Below are positions 47,918 to 55,425 of a DNA stretch of 64,000 nt, one piece after another; the stretch's first letter is position 1; each line of letters starts with the position of its first letter. Made by a program: the position numbers and the translations under genes. Source of the DNA: Paenibacillus graminis (lineage in GTDB: Bacteria; Bacillota; Bacilli; Paenibacillales; Paenibacillaceae); assembly GCF_000758705.1 (NCBI RefSeq), contig NZ_CP009287.1:6324001-6388000 (forward strand), given 5' to 3'. Below the pieces are notes generated by a model. The model ran no database searches. It was not told the DNA's origin and saw only the letters and a program-made list of their open reading frames with translations.

Positions 47918-48136
47918 TTACAATTCATCTAATGCCTCGTTGATTAAATCTCTTGCATCGTTGACTCTATTCCGGGCGTCAAAGAGAGCAGCACGGCTGC
48001 TGTTGATAATTTGTCGTGCATCATTCAATTGTTGAAGTGCATTCTCAAGTTGTGTTCTTTGTCTTGCCTTATATGGCGGCTTTACAGTTGCTCTCTTTTT
48101 GACCGGTGTTACTTTTCTTACTCCAACTTTTTTCAT
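47918..48136 (-). CDS. Small basic protein with coiled-coil tail, unknown function
   Basis: A 72-residue protein (74 if the ATG at 48142 is used). The first 30 residues are very basic (KKRATVKPPYKARQR); the rest is a helical stretch with heptad-like Ala/Ile/Leu spacing and repeated A-R-x-x-(I/V)-N units (DARQIIN, DARNRVN, DARDLIN). The ATG at 48136 sits at better distance from AAAGGG. The make-up suggests nucleic-acid binding or an assembly protein, but I do not recognise it. Confidence 0.6.
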   Translation of the reverse strand: MKKVGVRKVTPVKKRATVKPPYKARQRTQLENALQQLNDARQIINSSRAALFDARNRVNDARDLINEALDEL

Positions 48137-48245
48137 CTTCATACACCCTTTCTTTATTTAGCCTGCATTTTTATTAAATGCAGTTTGCAGAGAAGAAGAT
48201 TGGGTGACTAACCCCTATGAATTAGTTTGATTTTTGATAAAAAAT

Positions 48246-48340
48246 AGAGCCGTCCTTTACATTTCAAGGACGGCTTATGATATTTATTTAGTTATAATCT
48301 TTATTTTTCAGTTGCATACAGTCTTTAGCATATTCAAAAG
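48246..48340. repeat. 95-bp direct repeat, copy A
   Basis: Aligns without gaps to 51355-51449 with 15 mismatches in 95 bases. It begins with the hairpin AGCCGTCCTT/AAGGACGGCT. Copy B lies just downstream of glmS, so the segment was probably duplicated there. Confidence 0.85.
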
Positions 48341-48521
48341 ATGTTCGTTGAAAATAAAGTATGAACTGACCGCTGTTGTTGTTCAACTAATGTTTCCCGT
48401 TAGCGCATCAAGCGGCTGCCAGAGAACGGACAGCCACCTCTTCGGACGAAACTAATTTCCGCTTAACCCTTTACTTTATCAAAACATGTTGCCGCTAAAT
48501 AAGTGCTTAAGTTGCGATAGT
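48341..48521 (+). other. Intergenic stretch, no gene seen
   Basis: Between repeat copy A and the methyltransferase promoter. No reading frame with a ribosome binding site and no clear structure. Confidence 0.4.
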
Positions 48522-48529
48522 GATATAAT
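48522..48529 (+). promoter_or_regulatory. Extended -10 promoter of the leader/methyltransferase unit
   Basis: TGATATAAT (48521-48529) fits the extended -10 form TGnTATAAT. No good -35 is present at 16-18 bp, as is usual for such promoters. Transcription would begin near 48536, before the leader peptide. Confidence 0.55.
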
Positions 48530-48563
48530 AATATCAGGCAAACTTAGAAAGAGGGTGAATCCT

Positions 48564-48614
48564 TTGGCTATTCATTTTGGTGTAACACTCGATCTGCTCC
48601 ACGCAAAGTCTTAA
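48564..48614 (+). CDS. Putative 16-residue leader peptide
   Basis: TTG at 48564, stop TAA at 48612. GAGGGTG stands 6 bp before the start. The encoded peptide is MAIHFGVTLDLLHAKS. Its last codons form one arm of two mutually exclusive pairings (see the attenuator entry), which is how leader peptides of erm-type genes work. It is too short to judge by composition, so the case rests on position, ribosome binding site and RNA pairing. Confidence 0.55.
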   Translation: MAIHFGVTLDLLHAKS

Positions 48615-48719
48615 GGGCAAACAGACCCTGAACCTTGTGTGGAGCTAATTTGGCATCCTGAGTTAGGTCTGTTGGTCCAGAGACTTTGCATCCTATATGA
48701 AATTAATTCATAAAGGAGC
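48590..48719 (+). promoter_or_regulatory. Candidate ribosome-mediated attenuator ahead of the rRNA methyltransferase
   Basis: CTCCACGCAAAG (48597-48608) can pair with CTTGTGTGGAG (48634-48644). Alternatively GCAAAGTCT (48603-48611) pairs perfectly over nine bases with AGACTTTGC (48681-48689), with AACAGACC (48620-48627) and GGTCTGTT (48666-48673) as an inner stem. The two states exclude each other and share the end of the leader-peptide frame. No U-run follows, so translational rather than transcriptional control is more likely. The AAAGGA of the methyltransferase site (48712-48717) could also pair with TCCTTT at 48560-48565. Confidence 0.5.
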
Positions 48720-48727
48720 GGGTTTCG

Positions 48728-49471
48728 ATGACAAGCATGACAAATTTCTCATTAAAGCAATATCGTAAAGAGCAGGACTATAGCTATACCCTTGGCGCAT
48801 ACGCCACTATTGAAATGATTCAGGCACGGCCGGAGATCGTAAAAGCCGTTTATATCCATTCTGCTTATCGGGATCGCAGTGTTCTTGAAACCCTCTGCCA
48901 ACAACAGCATATTCCAGTTGTCCAGCAGGATAAGGCTTTCGCCAAGGTCGATCGGAAAGAAAATTGCTTCGTGTTTGGGATGTTTTCCAAATATTCAGAT
49001 AGGCTTGCTTCCGATAAACCTCATATTCTCCTCGTCCATCCTGGGGATATGGGCAATCTCGGCACCATTATCCGGATAACCGCAGGTTTGGGATTTGGCA
49101 ATCTCGGGATCGTTACTCCCGGAGCAGATCATTTCCATCCCAAAGCCATCCGCGCCTCTATGGGGGCATTATTCCGGATTCAATGTTGTTCCTTTCCCAG
49201 CTTCGAGTCATATCGCAGCCAGTTCGGTCGGCACGACCTGTTTTCTTTCATGCTTCGTGCTGCAACCACACTGACACCCGAGACCTGTCCCGTAACGGAG
49301 CTGTTTACCCTTGTTTTCGGAAATGAAGCTGCAGGTCTTGACGAAGAAATATTTAGCCATGTGGGAACCGGCTTGAAAATAGCACAAACCCCAGACGTGG
49401 ATTCCCTGAATTTATCCATTGCCGCAGGCATCGGCGCCTATTTGTTCGCGTCAAAAAACAAGCTCATCTGA
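48728..49471 (+). CDS. SpoU/TrmH-family RNA 2'-O-methyltransferase
   Basis: A 247-residue RNA methyltransferase. The C-terminal SPOUT domain has the three knot motifs: GDMGNLGTIIRIT (motif 1), LVFGNEAAGLDEE (motif 2) and DSLNLSIAAGIGAY (motif 3). The N-terminal 85 residues form the L30e-like substrate domain. The family methylates riboses of 23S rRNA or tRNA; TsnR of this family gives thiostrepton resistance. AAAGGAG precedes the ATG. A leader peptide and alternative RNA pairings upstream suggest induction by a ribosome-targeting drug. The target base cannot be told. Confidence 0.85.
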   Translation: MTSMTNFSLKQYRKEQDYSYTLGAYATIEMIQARPEIVKAVYIHSAYRDRSVLETLCQQQHIPVVQQDKAFAKVDRKENCFVFGMFSKYSDRLASDKPHILLVHPGDMGNLGTIIRITAGLGFGNLGIVTPGADHFHPKAIRASMGALFRIQCCSFPSFESYRSQFGRHDLFSFMLRAATTLTPETCPVTELFTLVFGNEAAGLDEEIFSHVGTGLKIAQTPDVDSLNLSIAAGIGAYLFASKNKLI

Positions 49472-49513
49472 CTACTAACATTCTCTCGTGTATAAGATTT
49501 TGAAGCTTCATCG

Positions 49514-49540
49514 GAGGGCGGAAGCCCTCTTCTTTACTTT
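49514..49540 (+). terminator. Terminator of the methyltransferase gene
   Basis: GAGGGC, GGAA tetraloop, GCCCTC, then a T-rich tail TTCTTTACTTT. Confidence 0.75.
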
Positions 49541-50530
49541 CCAAATCTCCCTTCATCCAACTGGGGCGATCCCAATCCCACTACATCGGAGCTGCACTTC
49601 AAAGGGTCTCACACCTTCCATTGTCTTAGCTCACGAACTTAAGGCTTAACTCCCTCTTGCTGGTTACTATCCTGCCCGTTAGAATTCCTGTAGAATGAAT
49701 AACTTGGACTTTGTACAAAAAAAGATTACCTCTGTAACATGGGAGCGTAATGCCTCATTGATGCAAGAATTTTCCTCGTAGCCCAAAATTTGGGGCCATC
49801 AACAAGATTAGTCCACTTATTAGAAACGATGTCCATGAGTCGTAAGCAATCATTCGAACAAATTCCCATATATTCGAAGGACTCTGATGTCCATTGCCTC
49901 GATAACTTTCTCAGTCGTCAACGGCTTGGAATTCGCTTCGGCTTTTTCGTTATACAACTGCACGAGTTTTGCAGCCAGCGCCTCCTCCGCTTCTTGCTTA
50001 AAGCTTGTTTTGAAAGTAAACTATAAGGAATGAGTTGGATCGAATAATCGATCTGCTGCCCCGCCGAATCTTAAATATTGTCGCGGGTGGGCGGGATGGA
50101 TACGCCCTTCGTGATTATGCTTGTCTGGCGTTCCTAGAGACTTCGACCCTCGACGAACTGTAGATAAGCAAAACGTACGATTCGTGAAGAGAACAGGAGA
50201 AATGTAAGCATGAAAAAGACATTTAACCTAATACTGAAGTGGTGACTGTTTCGAACATTTCTTAATTTCCTACCATTCCCTCATTCCGTCACTCGATACC
50301 CACCCTTTAATTGTCATATATTTAGACGAATTCCTTTTTAGAGAGGTTCAATCTCTATCCCTGCACAATAAGAATAAGCAACCTTACGGGAATGGCGGGT
50401 ATCCGAACTCAATACCAAGTTATTTTTCAAAATTTACGCTACCGAATCCATGAGACCGATGAGTTCCCGGATCGGCTGTCGTCTATATAAATGAAGGCAT
50501 AAATGAACACAAACTTATTTGACGAAGAGG
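49541..50530. other. Decayed stretch without an intact gene
   Basis: About 1 kb with no convincing full gene. It contains a protein-like fragment on the minus strand (49850-50022, listed separately) and a ribosome binding site followed by an 11-codon frame at 50210-50245 (MKKTFNLILKW) that may be the start of a lost exported protein. It probably represents old, broken genes. Confidence 0.5.
49850..50022 (-). pseudogene. Fragment of an unrecognised protein gene
   Basis: An open minus-strand stretch of 57 codons without a usable start. It reads like real protein, helical and charged (FKQEAEEALAAKLVQLYNEK, then KPLTTEKVIEAMDIRV), and is bounded by stops. Another frame immediately upstream (QQIDYSIQLIPYS) may be its continuation across a frameshift. 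Family unknown. Confidence 0.35.
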
Positions 50531-50540
50531 TGTTTTGAAA

Positions 50541-50957
50541 ATGGCATTAACGTCCGCATTCACGAGCGTCAACCTGCCCGTAAAAAACGTAGAACAATCG
50601 AAAGCATTCTTCACCGGACTCGGATTCGAACTCAACCCGCAATTCCCCGAGAATGAGAATTCGGTAGCCATCGTGATCGGCGACAACCTGCAGGTCATGC
50701 TGATCAATCAAGCATTCTTTAATACGCTCACAGAGAAGGAATCCGTCGATACGAGCAAGTATGCGCAGATGACGATCGCATTGGCCTTCGAGAACCGGGA
50801 AAAGGTCGATGAAATCGTGAATACCGCGGTCTCCTTGGGCGGGAAATTGCACGCTGAACCTGAAGATCATGGGTTCATGTATCATTGGGGCTTCGTGGAC
50901 TTGGACGGCCATCTGTGGGCCATTAACTACATGAACATGAATGCGGCACAAGGTTGA
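50541..50957 (+). CDS. VOC-family (glyoxalase/bleomycin-resistance-like) protein
   Basis: A 138-residue protein of the vicinal oxygen chelate fold, made of two beta-alpha-beta-beta-beta modules. Family marks are SVNLPVKNVEQSKAFFTGLG at the start and FVDLDGHLWAINYM at the end, typical of the PhnB/YtjA-like stand-alone group. The ATG at 50541 follows AGAGGTG at 8 bp; a TTG two codons earlier is also in frame. It lies convergent with an AHSA1 remnant; these two families often occur together in Bacilli. The substrate is unknown. Confidence 0.85.
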   Translation: MALTSAFTSVNLPVKNVEQSKAFFTGLGFELNPQFPENENSVAIVIGDNLQVMLINQAFFNTLTEKESVDTSKYAQMTIALAFENREKVDEIVNTAVSLGGKLHAEPEDHGFMYHWGFVDLDGHLWAINYMNMNAAQG

Positions 50958-50998
50958 GGTTAACGAAGAGCAAGCTCGTATTTTAGGATTCAAACAGA

Positions 50999-51027
50999 AA
51001 GACGCCGGGCATCTTCCCAGGCGTCTT
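50999..51027. terminator. Hairpin between the VOC gene and the AHSA1 remnant
   Basis: AAGACGCC pairs with GGCGTCTT around CGGGCATCTTCCCA-like loop sequence; it could end transcripts from both sides. Confidence 0.65.
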
Positions 51028-51036
51028 CTTCGATGA

Positions 51037-51228
51037 TTAGTTTTGTTCGGTATAGACTTTGAAATTGTCCATGATCGCTTGCCAGCATGCTTGCTGGAAC
51101 TCGGCGGGATTGGAGCTTTCCGCGTCGAACGTTTCAATGACCTTCGTCTCATTTCCTTGATCGACGGAAGCAATATCCACTCTTCTTCCGTCTTCCATAG
51201 TGTGGCCGAACGCCTCATGCCGATTCAC
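51037..51228 (-). pseudogene. C-terminal remnant of an AHSA1/START-like (SRPBCC) protein
   Basis: Only the last 60 or so residues remain: MEDGRRVDIAS, then ETKVIETFDAESSNPAEFQQ, CWQAIMDNFKVY, a typical AHSA1-family C-terminus. The full protein is about 140-150 residues. The N-terminal part is replaced by a tandem repeat (51242-51322), and no ribosome binding site precedes the first Met. Confidence 0.75.
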
Positions 51229-51241
51229 GACATCGTAGATC

Positions 51242-51322
51242 TGAGTCTAACACTTTATTTTCTGAGTCTAACACTTTATTTTTGATTCTAATACTTTGTT
51301 TTTCATTCTAATACTTTGTTTT
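51242..51322. repeat. Four 20-21-bp tandem repeats
   Basis: Four consecutive copies of a unit of the form TGAGTCTAACACTTTATTTT. The first two read GTCTAACACTTTA, the last two ATTCTAATACTTTG. A fifth partial copy follows. There are no spacers, so this is not a CRISPR array. Confidence 0.9.
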
Positions 51323-51354
51323 CTTCTAATAATACTCACCCCTACATACACAAC

Positions 51355-51449
51355 AGAGCCGTCCTTTACATTTAAAGGACGGCTCCTGATATTTGTTTAA
51401 TTACAATCTTTACTTTTCAGTTACAAACAATATTTAACGCAGTCAAAAG
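51355..51449. repeat. 95-bp direct repeat, copy B
   Basis: Second copy of the segment at 48246-48340 (80 of 95 bases equal, no gaps). Its hairpin AGCCGTCCTT/AAGGACGGCT lies about 90 bp behind glmS and may serve as its terminator. Confidence 0.85.
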
Positions 51450-51470
51450 ATTGTACTGTACCTTAACCCC

Positions 51471-53303
51471 TTACTCCACCGTAACACTCTTCGCCAGGTT
51501 TCGTGGTTTATCGACATCGTGGCCCAGGGCCAGCGAAGCGTAGTAGGCGAGCAACTGCAGCGTAACTACGGACAAGGCAGAAGTCAGCAGCGGCAGGGTC
51601 TGAGGAATCACGAACACCTCATCAACGGATCTGAGCAGGTCATTCTTATGCTCTTCATGAGTGACGGCCAGGACGTGTGCTCCGCGGGCCTTCACTTCTT
51701 TGATGTTACTGACGGTCTTCTCAAGCACCGATTCCTGGGTGGCCAGGGCAATCACCGGAACGCCTTCTTCAATCAGCGCCAGGGTGCCGTGCTTCAATTC
51801 GCCTGCAGCGTAAGCTTCGGAGTGAATATAAGAGATTTCTTTCAGCTTTAGCGAGCCTTCCTGAGCGACAGCGTAGTCAACGCCGCGGCCAATGAAGAAC
51901 AGGTGGTGGTGCTCAGCGATTTGCTCGGCATAGGCTTTGATCGCGTCTTTCTGAGCCAGAATAACTTCTACCTGCTCCGGCAGGGACTGCATAGCCGCCA
52001 GAATCTTGGCAACTTCAGGTTCGGACTGTGTATCGCGAACTTCAGCCAGGTACAAACCAAGCAAAGTGAACGCGATCAGTTGAGAAGTGTATGCCTTGGT
52101 CGATGCTACAGCAATTTCAGGACCCGCCAGCGTTACCAACACACTATTGGCTTCACGGGCAATGGAGCTGCCCACTACGTTAGTAATCGCCAATACATGC
52201 GCACCATTTGCTTGCCCTTCACGCAGTGCTGCCAGCGTATCCGCAGTTTCACCGGATTGGCTCACTACGATCACCAAAGTTTCCGGTGTAACGATCGGCG
52301 AGCGGTAACGGTATTCCGAAGCAATGTCATTTTCTACAGGAATACGCACTAAAGACTCAATCAGATTGCGTCCAACAAGACCGGCATTGTATGCCGTACC
52401 ACAGGCAACGATCTGGATGTTGCGGATGTTCTTGATCTGCTCTTCAGTCAGGTTAAGTTCTGGCAGAATCACTTTGTTGCCTTCAGCATTTGTACGTCCA
52501 CGCATAGTATCGCGGTATGCTTTTGGCTGCTCGTGGATTTCTTTCAGCATGAAATGCTCATAGCCGCCTTTTTCCGCGGTAACTGCATCCCAGTCGACAG
52601 TAATCATTTCCCGAGAAATAAAGTTGCCTTCAATCGTCATCAATTCGACAGCATCCCGTGTCAGTACAGCCATTTCGCCGTCGTTCAAAATATATACGTT
52701 GCGGGTATATTCCAGCAAAGCCGGAATATCCGACCCGATAAAGTTTTCGCCTTCGCCCAGACCAATGATCAGCGGGCTTGCTTGACGCACAGCCACCAGT
52801 TTGTCGGGCTCATATTCAGTCAGAACTCCCAGTGCAAACGCACCGCGCATGAAGGTGATCGCTTTTTGTACAGCTTTTACGATATCACCATTATATTCGC
52901 GGGCGATCAGGTGGGAAATAACCTCCGTATCTGTTTCGGAAGTAAAGTGGCATCCTCCGGCAATCAGTTCTTCCTTAAGATCAAGGTAGTTCTCCACAAT
53001 CCCGTTGTGTACGACCGAGAACTTCTTGCTCTCGTCGGTGTGCGGGTGGGAGTTCTCATCGGAAGGCTTACCATGCGTCGCCCAGCGTGTATGCCCGATT
53101 CCGGCGCTGCCGGTAAGTGGAGTTGCTTCCAGTCTGGATTCCAGGTTCGCCATACGGCCTTGTGCTTTTACAACTTGAAGGCCTTCTTTGGTAAATACGG
53201 CAATCCCTGCCGAATCATAGCCGCGATACTCCAGCTTCTTCAATCCCTCTACCAAGATCCCCTGCGAATTCTGATTCCCGATATATCCTACAATACCACA
53301 CAT
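51471..53303 (-). CDS. glmS: Glucosamine-6-phosphate synthase
   Basis: A 610-residue amidotransferase that makes glucosamine 6-phosphate from fructose 6-phosphate and glutamine, the first step to UDP-GlcNAc. The N-terminal glutaminase domain starts with the catalytic Cys2 (MCGIVGYIGN); two SIS sugar-isomerase domains follow, and the protein ends in the usual KPRNLAKSVTVE. GGGGGAAATTATA precedes the ATG. Expression is controlled by a self-cleaving glmS ribozyme in the leader and the gene has its own promoter behind glmM. Confidence 0.97.
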   Translation of the reverse strand: MCGIVGYIGNQNSQGILVEGLKKLEYRGYDSAGIAVFTKEGLQVVKAQGRMANLESRLEATPLTGSAGIGHTRWATHGKPSDENSHPHTDESKKFSVVHNGIVENYLDLKEELIAGGCHFTSETDTEVISHLIAREYNGDIVKAVQKAITFMRGAFALGVLTEYEPDKLVAVRQASPLIIGLGEGENFIGSDIPALLEYTRNVYILNDGEMAVLTRDAVELMTIEGNFISREMITVDWDAVTAEKGGYEHFMLKEIHEQPKAYRDTMRGRTNAEGNKVILPELNLTEEQIKNIRNIQIVACGTAYNAGLVGRNLIESLVRIPVENDIASEYRYRSPIVTPETLVIVVSQSGETADTLAALREGQANGAHVLAITNVVGSSIAREANSVLVTLAGPEIAVASTKAYTSQLIAFTLLGLYLAEVRDTQSEPEVAKILAAMQSLPEQVEVILAQKDAIKAYAEQIAEHHHLFFIGRGVDYAVAQEGSLKLKEISYIHSEAYAAGELKHGTLALIEEGVPVIALATQESVLEKTVSNIKEVKARGAHVLAVTHEEHKNDLLRSVDEVFVIPQTLPLLTSALSVVTLQLLAYYASLALGHDVDKPRNLAKSVTVE

Positions 53304-53589
53304 TATAATTTCCCCCGTCCAATTTATAGTGTGGGCGGCATAAGGAAAGAAACGTGCCGTGCGGCATGTTTTTGAGAAAAAGCAAATATTCTGTTGTATT
53401 TCAAGCTCACCAAGTTAACACGATTACGCCATCCCTAAAAAAAGGACAGTATCCGTTTCCCTTGCGTCTATGTTCATGAAATGCACAGTCTTCTCCTCTG
53501 CCGCAGCAGAACGCTCTGTGTTTCTTTCCGTTATTGCGCGATCCCATGAAATGAATAACTTCTGATTGCACCCATAGAAACGTTGTGTG

Positions 53590-53768
53590 AAAGGTCGCCC
53601 TCGCATTTTCCGTTTCCATTTACGGCTCTGGTGCATCACCGGGAGGTCCCCGCCGAACATTTCGAACACCTCCACCTCGTCAGCTTACATCTGCCGTGAT
53701 CCGTTCAAGCCCTGCCCTATGGGCAGCTGCTGTCCCTTCTCCCCCGCGCAAGATCAAGCTCTGGCGCT
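53590..53768 (-). ncRNA. glmS ribozyme/riboswitch
   Basis: On the minus strand the core begins at AGCGCC (53768-53763); self-cleavage should fall after the A at 53768. The conserved catalytic segments follow: CTGACGAGG, then GTTCGAAATGTTCGGCGG and CCTCCCGG, as in the Bacillus glmS ribozyme. Glucosamine 6-phosphate acts as cofactor, and cleavage lowers glmS expression. The 3' boundary near 53590 is approximate. An unusually long stretch of about 285 bases separates it from the glmS start. Confidence 0.93.
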
Positions 53769-53821
53769 TGCTGTTGCCAACCTTACTATCCCCGCTTTCC
53801 TTCTGGAATGACACTTAATCT

Positions 53822-53850
53822 ATTATATGCACCTTACATCGTTTTGGCAA
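53822..53850 (-). promoter_or_regulatory. glmS promoter
   Basis: -35 TTGCCA (53850-53845), 17 bp, -10 TATAAT (53827-53822) on the minus strand. Transcription would start near 53815, about 47 bases before the ribozyme cleavage site. Confidence 0.7.
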
Positions 53851-53910
53851 TGCTGTATCGCAAGAATACTTGTGGCAGCCCGTGCAAGAAATTGGATTTA
53901 AATTTAAATA

Positions 53911-53951
53911 TTCAGCCGGTGAAGCAGATCAATCACTCCCTACCGGCTGAA
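53911..53951 (-). terminator. glmM terminator
   Basis: TTCAGCCGGT pairs with ACCGGCTGAA; the following minus-strand sequence is AT-rich, with a weak U-run. Confidence 0.6.
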
Positions 53952-53974
53952 CAACTTAACATAAATATAATTAA

Positions 53975-55315
53975 TTACACCAATTCACGCTGAACAACAT
54001 CAACAATCTGCCCTACATAAAGATCCAGTTCCGCCTTATCCGGACCTTCCGCCATCACGCGGATTAACGGTTCTGTACCGGAAGGACGCACCAGCACACG
54101 GCCATTATCGCCGAGCTTGCCTTCGACTTCTTGAATAGCTGCTTCAATCGCCGGATTGTTCGGATAGTTAGTCTTATCCTGCACACGAACATTCACAAGC
54201 ACCTGCGGATATTTGGTCATCATCGATTTCAGAGCACTAAGCTTCTTGCCCGATGACTTCATTGTGTCTACCAGTTGGATTGCGGTCAGAATACCGTCAC
54301 CCGTTGTGTTGTAGTCCAGGAAAATAACATGGCCGGACTGTTCCCCGCCCAAATTGTATCCGCCCCGGCGCATTTCTTCCATCACATAGCGGTCACCGAC
54401 TGCGGTTTTCGCCGTATTCAGCGCCAATTGCTCTGTTGCTTTGTAGAACCCGATGTTGCTCATAACTGTGGATACAATGGTCCCATCCTTAAGCTTGCCG
54501 GCGCGGTTCATAGCATCTCCGCAAATACAAAGGATAAAGTCTCCGTCAACTTCGTCACCCTTCTCATCTATGGCAATCAAGCGGTCAGCATCCCCGTCAA
54601 AAGCAAGTCCCAGATCCGCACCCTGGCGCAGAACTTCCTCGCGCAGTGTCTCCGGATGTGTGGAGCCAAAGCCGTCATTAATGTTCAGTCCATCCGGTTC
54701 TGAACCGATGGCAATCACTTCCGCCCCCAGCTCTCTGAACAGGCGTGGCGCAAGTTCATAGGCCGCTCCATGGGCGCAATCCAGTACTACCTTAAGTCCA
54801 GCGAAGCTATGAGAAATCGTTGTTTTGAGATAGTCCAAATATAAATATTTCGCATCATTATCTATGCTTACTGTCCCCAGACCCGCACCTACAGGGCGCG
54901 GCAATTCATCGATTTCCGCATCCATCAGCTCTTCAATCCGCAGCTCAGTTTCATCTGTCAGCTTGAAGCCGTCTCCGCCAAAAAACTTAATCCCATTGTC
55001 TTCAACCGGATTATGCGAGGCGGAAATCATCACTCCCGCATCAGCTTTCAGCAATCTTGTTATATAAGCTACCGCAGGCGTGCTCACGATACCCAGACGG
55101 ATAACCTGGGCACCAATAGACAGCAAGCCCGCTACAAGTGCTGATTCCAGCAGTGGACCCGAAATCCGCGTGTCCATGCCTATCACCACCTTGGGCTTCT
55201 CCACATTTCCTGCCAATACATATCCTCCGCAGCGGCCGATGCTATAGGCCATTTCTGCAGTTAATTCACGGTTTGCAACTCCGCGTACACCATCTGTTCC
55301 AAAATACTTACCCAT
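53975..55315 (-). CDS. glmM: Phosphoglucosamine mutase
   Basis: A 446-residue enzyme that converts glucosamine 6-phosphate to glucosamine 1-phosphate. The phosphoserine loop is [15 protein letters not shown], metal binding is DGDADR, sugar binding GGEQSGH, and the phosphate-binding loop is [15 protein letters not shown]. The start [12 protein letters not shown] is standard. It is the third gene of the cdaA-cdaR-glmM group, as in other Bacilli, where c-di-AMP synthesis and GlmM are physically linked. Confidence 0.97.
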   Translation of the reverse strand: MGKYFGTDGVRGVANRELTAEMAYSIGRCGGYVLAGNVEKPKVVIGMDTRISGPLLESALVAGLLSIGAQVIRLGIVSTPAVAYITRLLKADAGVMISASHNPVEDNGIKFFGGDGFKLTDETELRIEELMDAEIDELPRPVGAGLGTVSIDNDAKYLYLDYLKTTISHSFAGLKVVLDCAHGAAYELAPRLFRELGAEVIAIGSEPDGLNINDGFGSTHPETLREEVLRQGADLGLAFDGDADRLIAIDEKGDEVDGDFILCICGDAMNRAGKLKDGTIVSTVMSNIGFYKATEQLALNTAKTAVGDRYVMEEMRRGGYNLGGEQSGHVIFLDYNTTGDGILTAIQLVDTMKSSGKKLSALKSMMTKYPQVLVNVRVQDKTNYPNNPAIEAAIQEVEGKLGDNGRVLVRPSGTEPLIRVMAEGPDKAELDLYVGQIVDVVQRELV

Positions 55316-55425
55316 CTGTTTTCTCCTTTAGAATACGCTGCTTCAGCTTAATGAATTATTGTATGAATGAATTCTTATTTCGTGTGCTTATAACTCATAG
55401 GTTAGACGTATACCGGCTGAAAAAG

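Noticed and set aside
50547..51218. 223-codon minus-strand frame
   Set aside because: Antisense to the VOC gene and out of frame with the AHSA1 remnant; composition is not protein-like.
51242..51322. Possible CRISPR array
   Set aside because: Units are contiguous with no spacers and no cas genes are present.
53407..53675. 70- and 83-codon minus-strand frames in the glmS leader
   Set aside because: They overlap the ribozyme and leader and show no family likeness.
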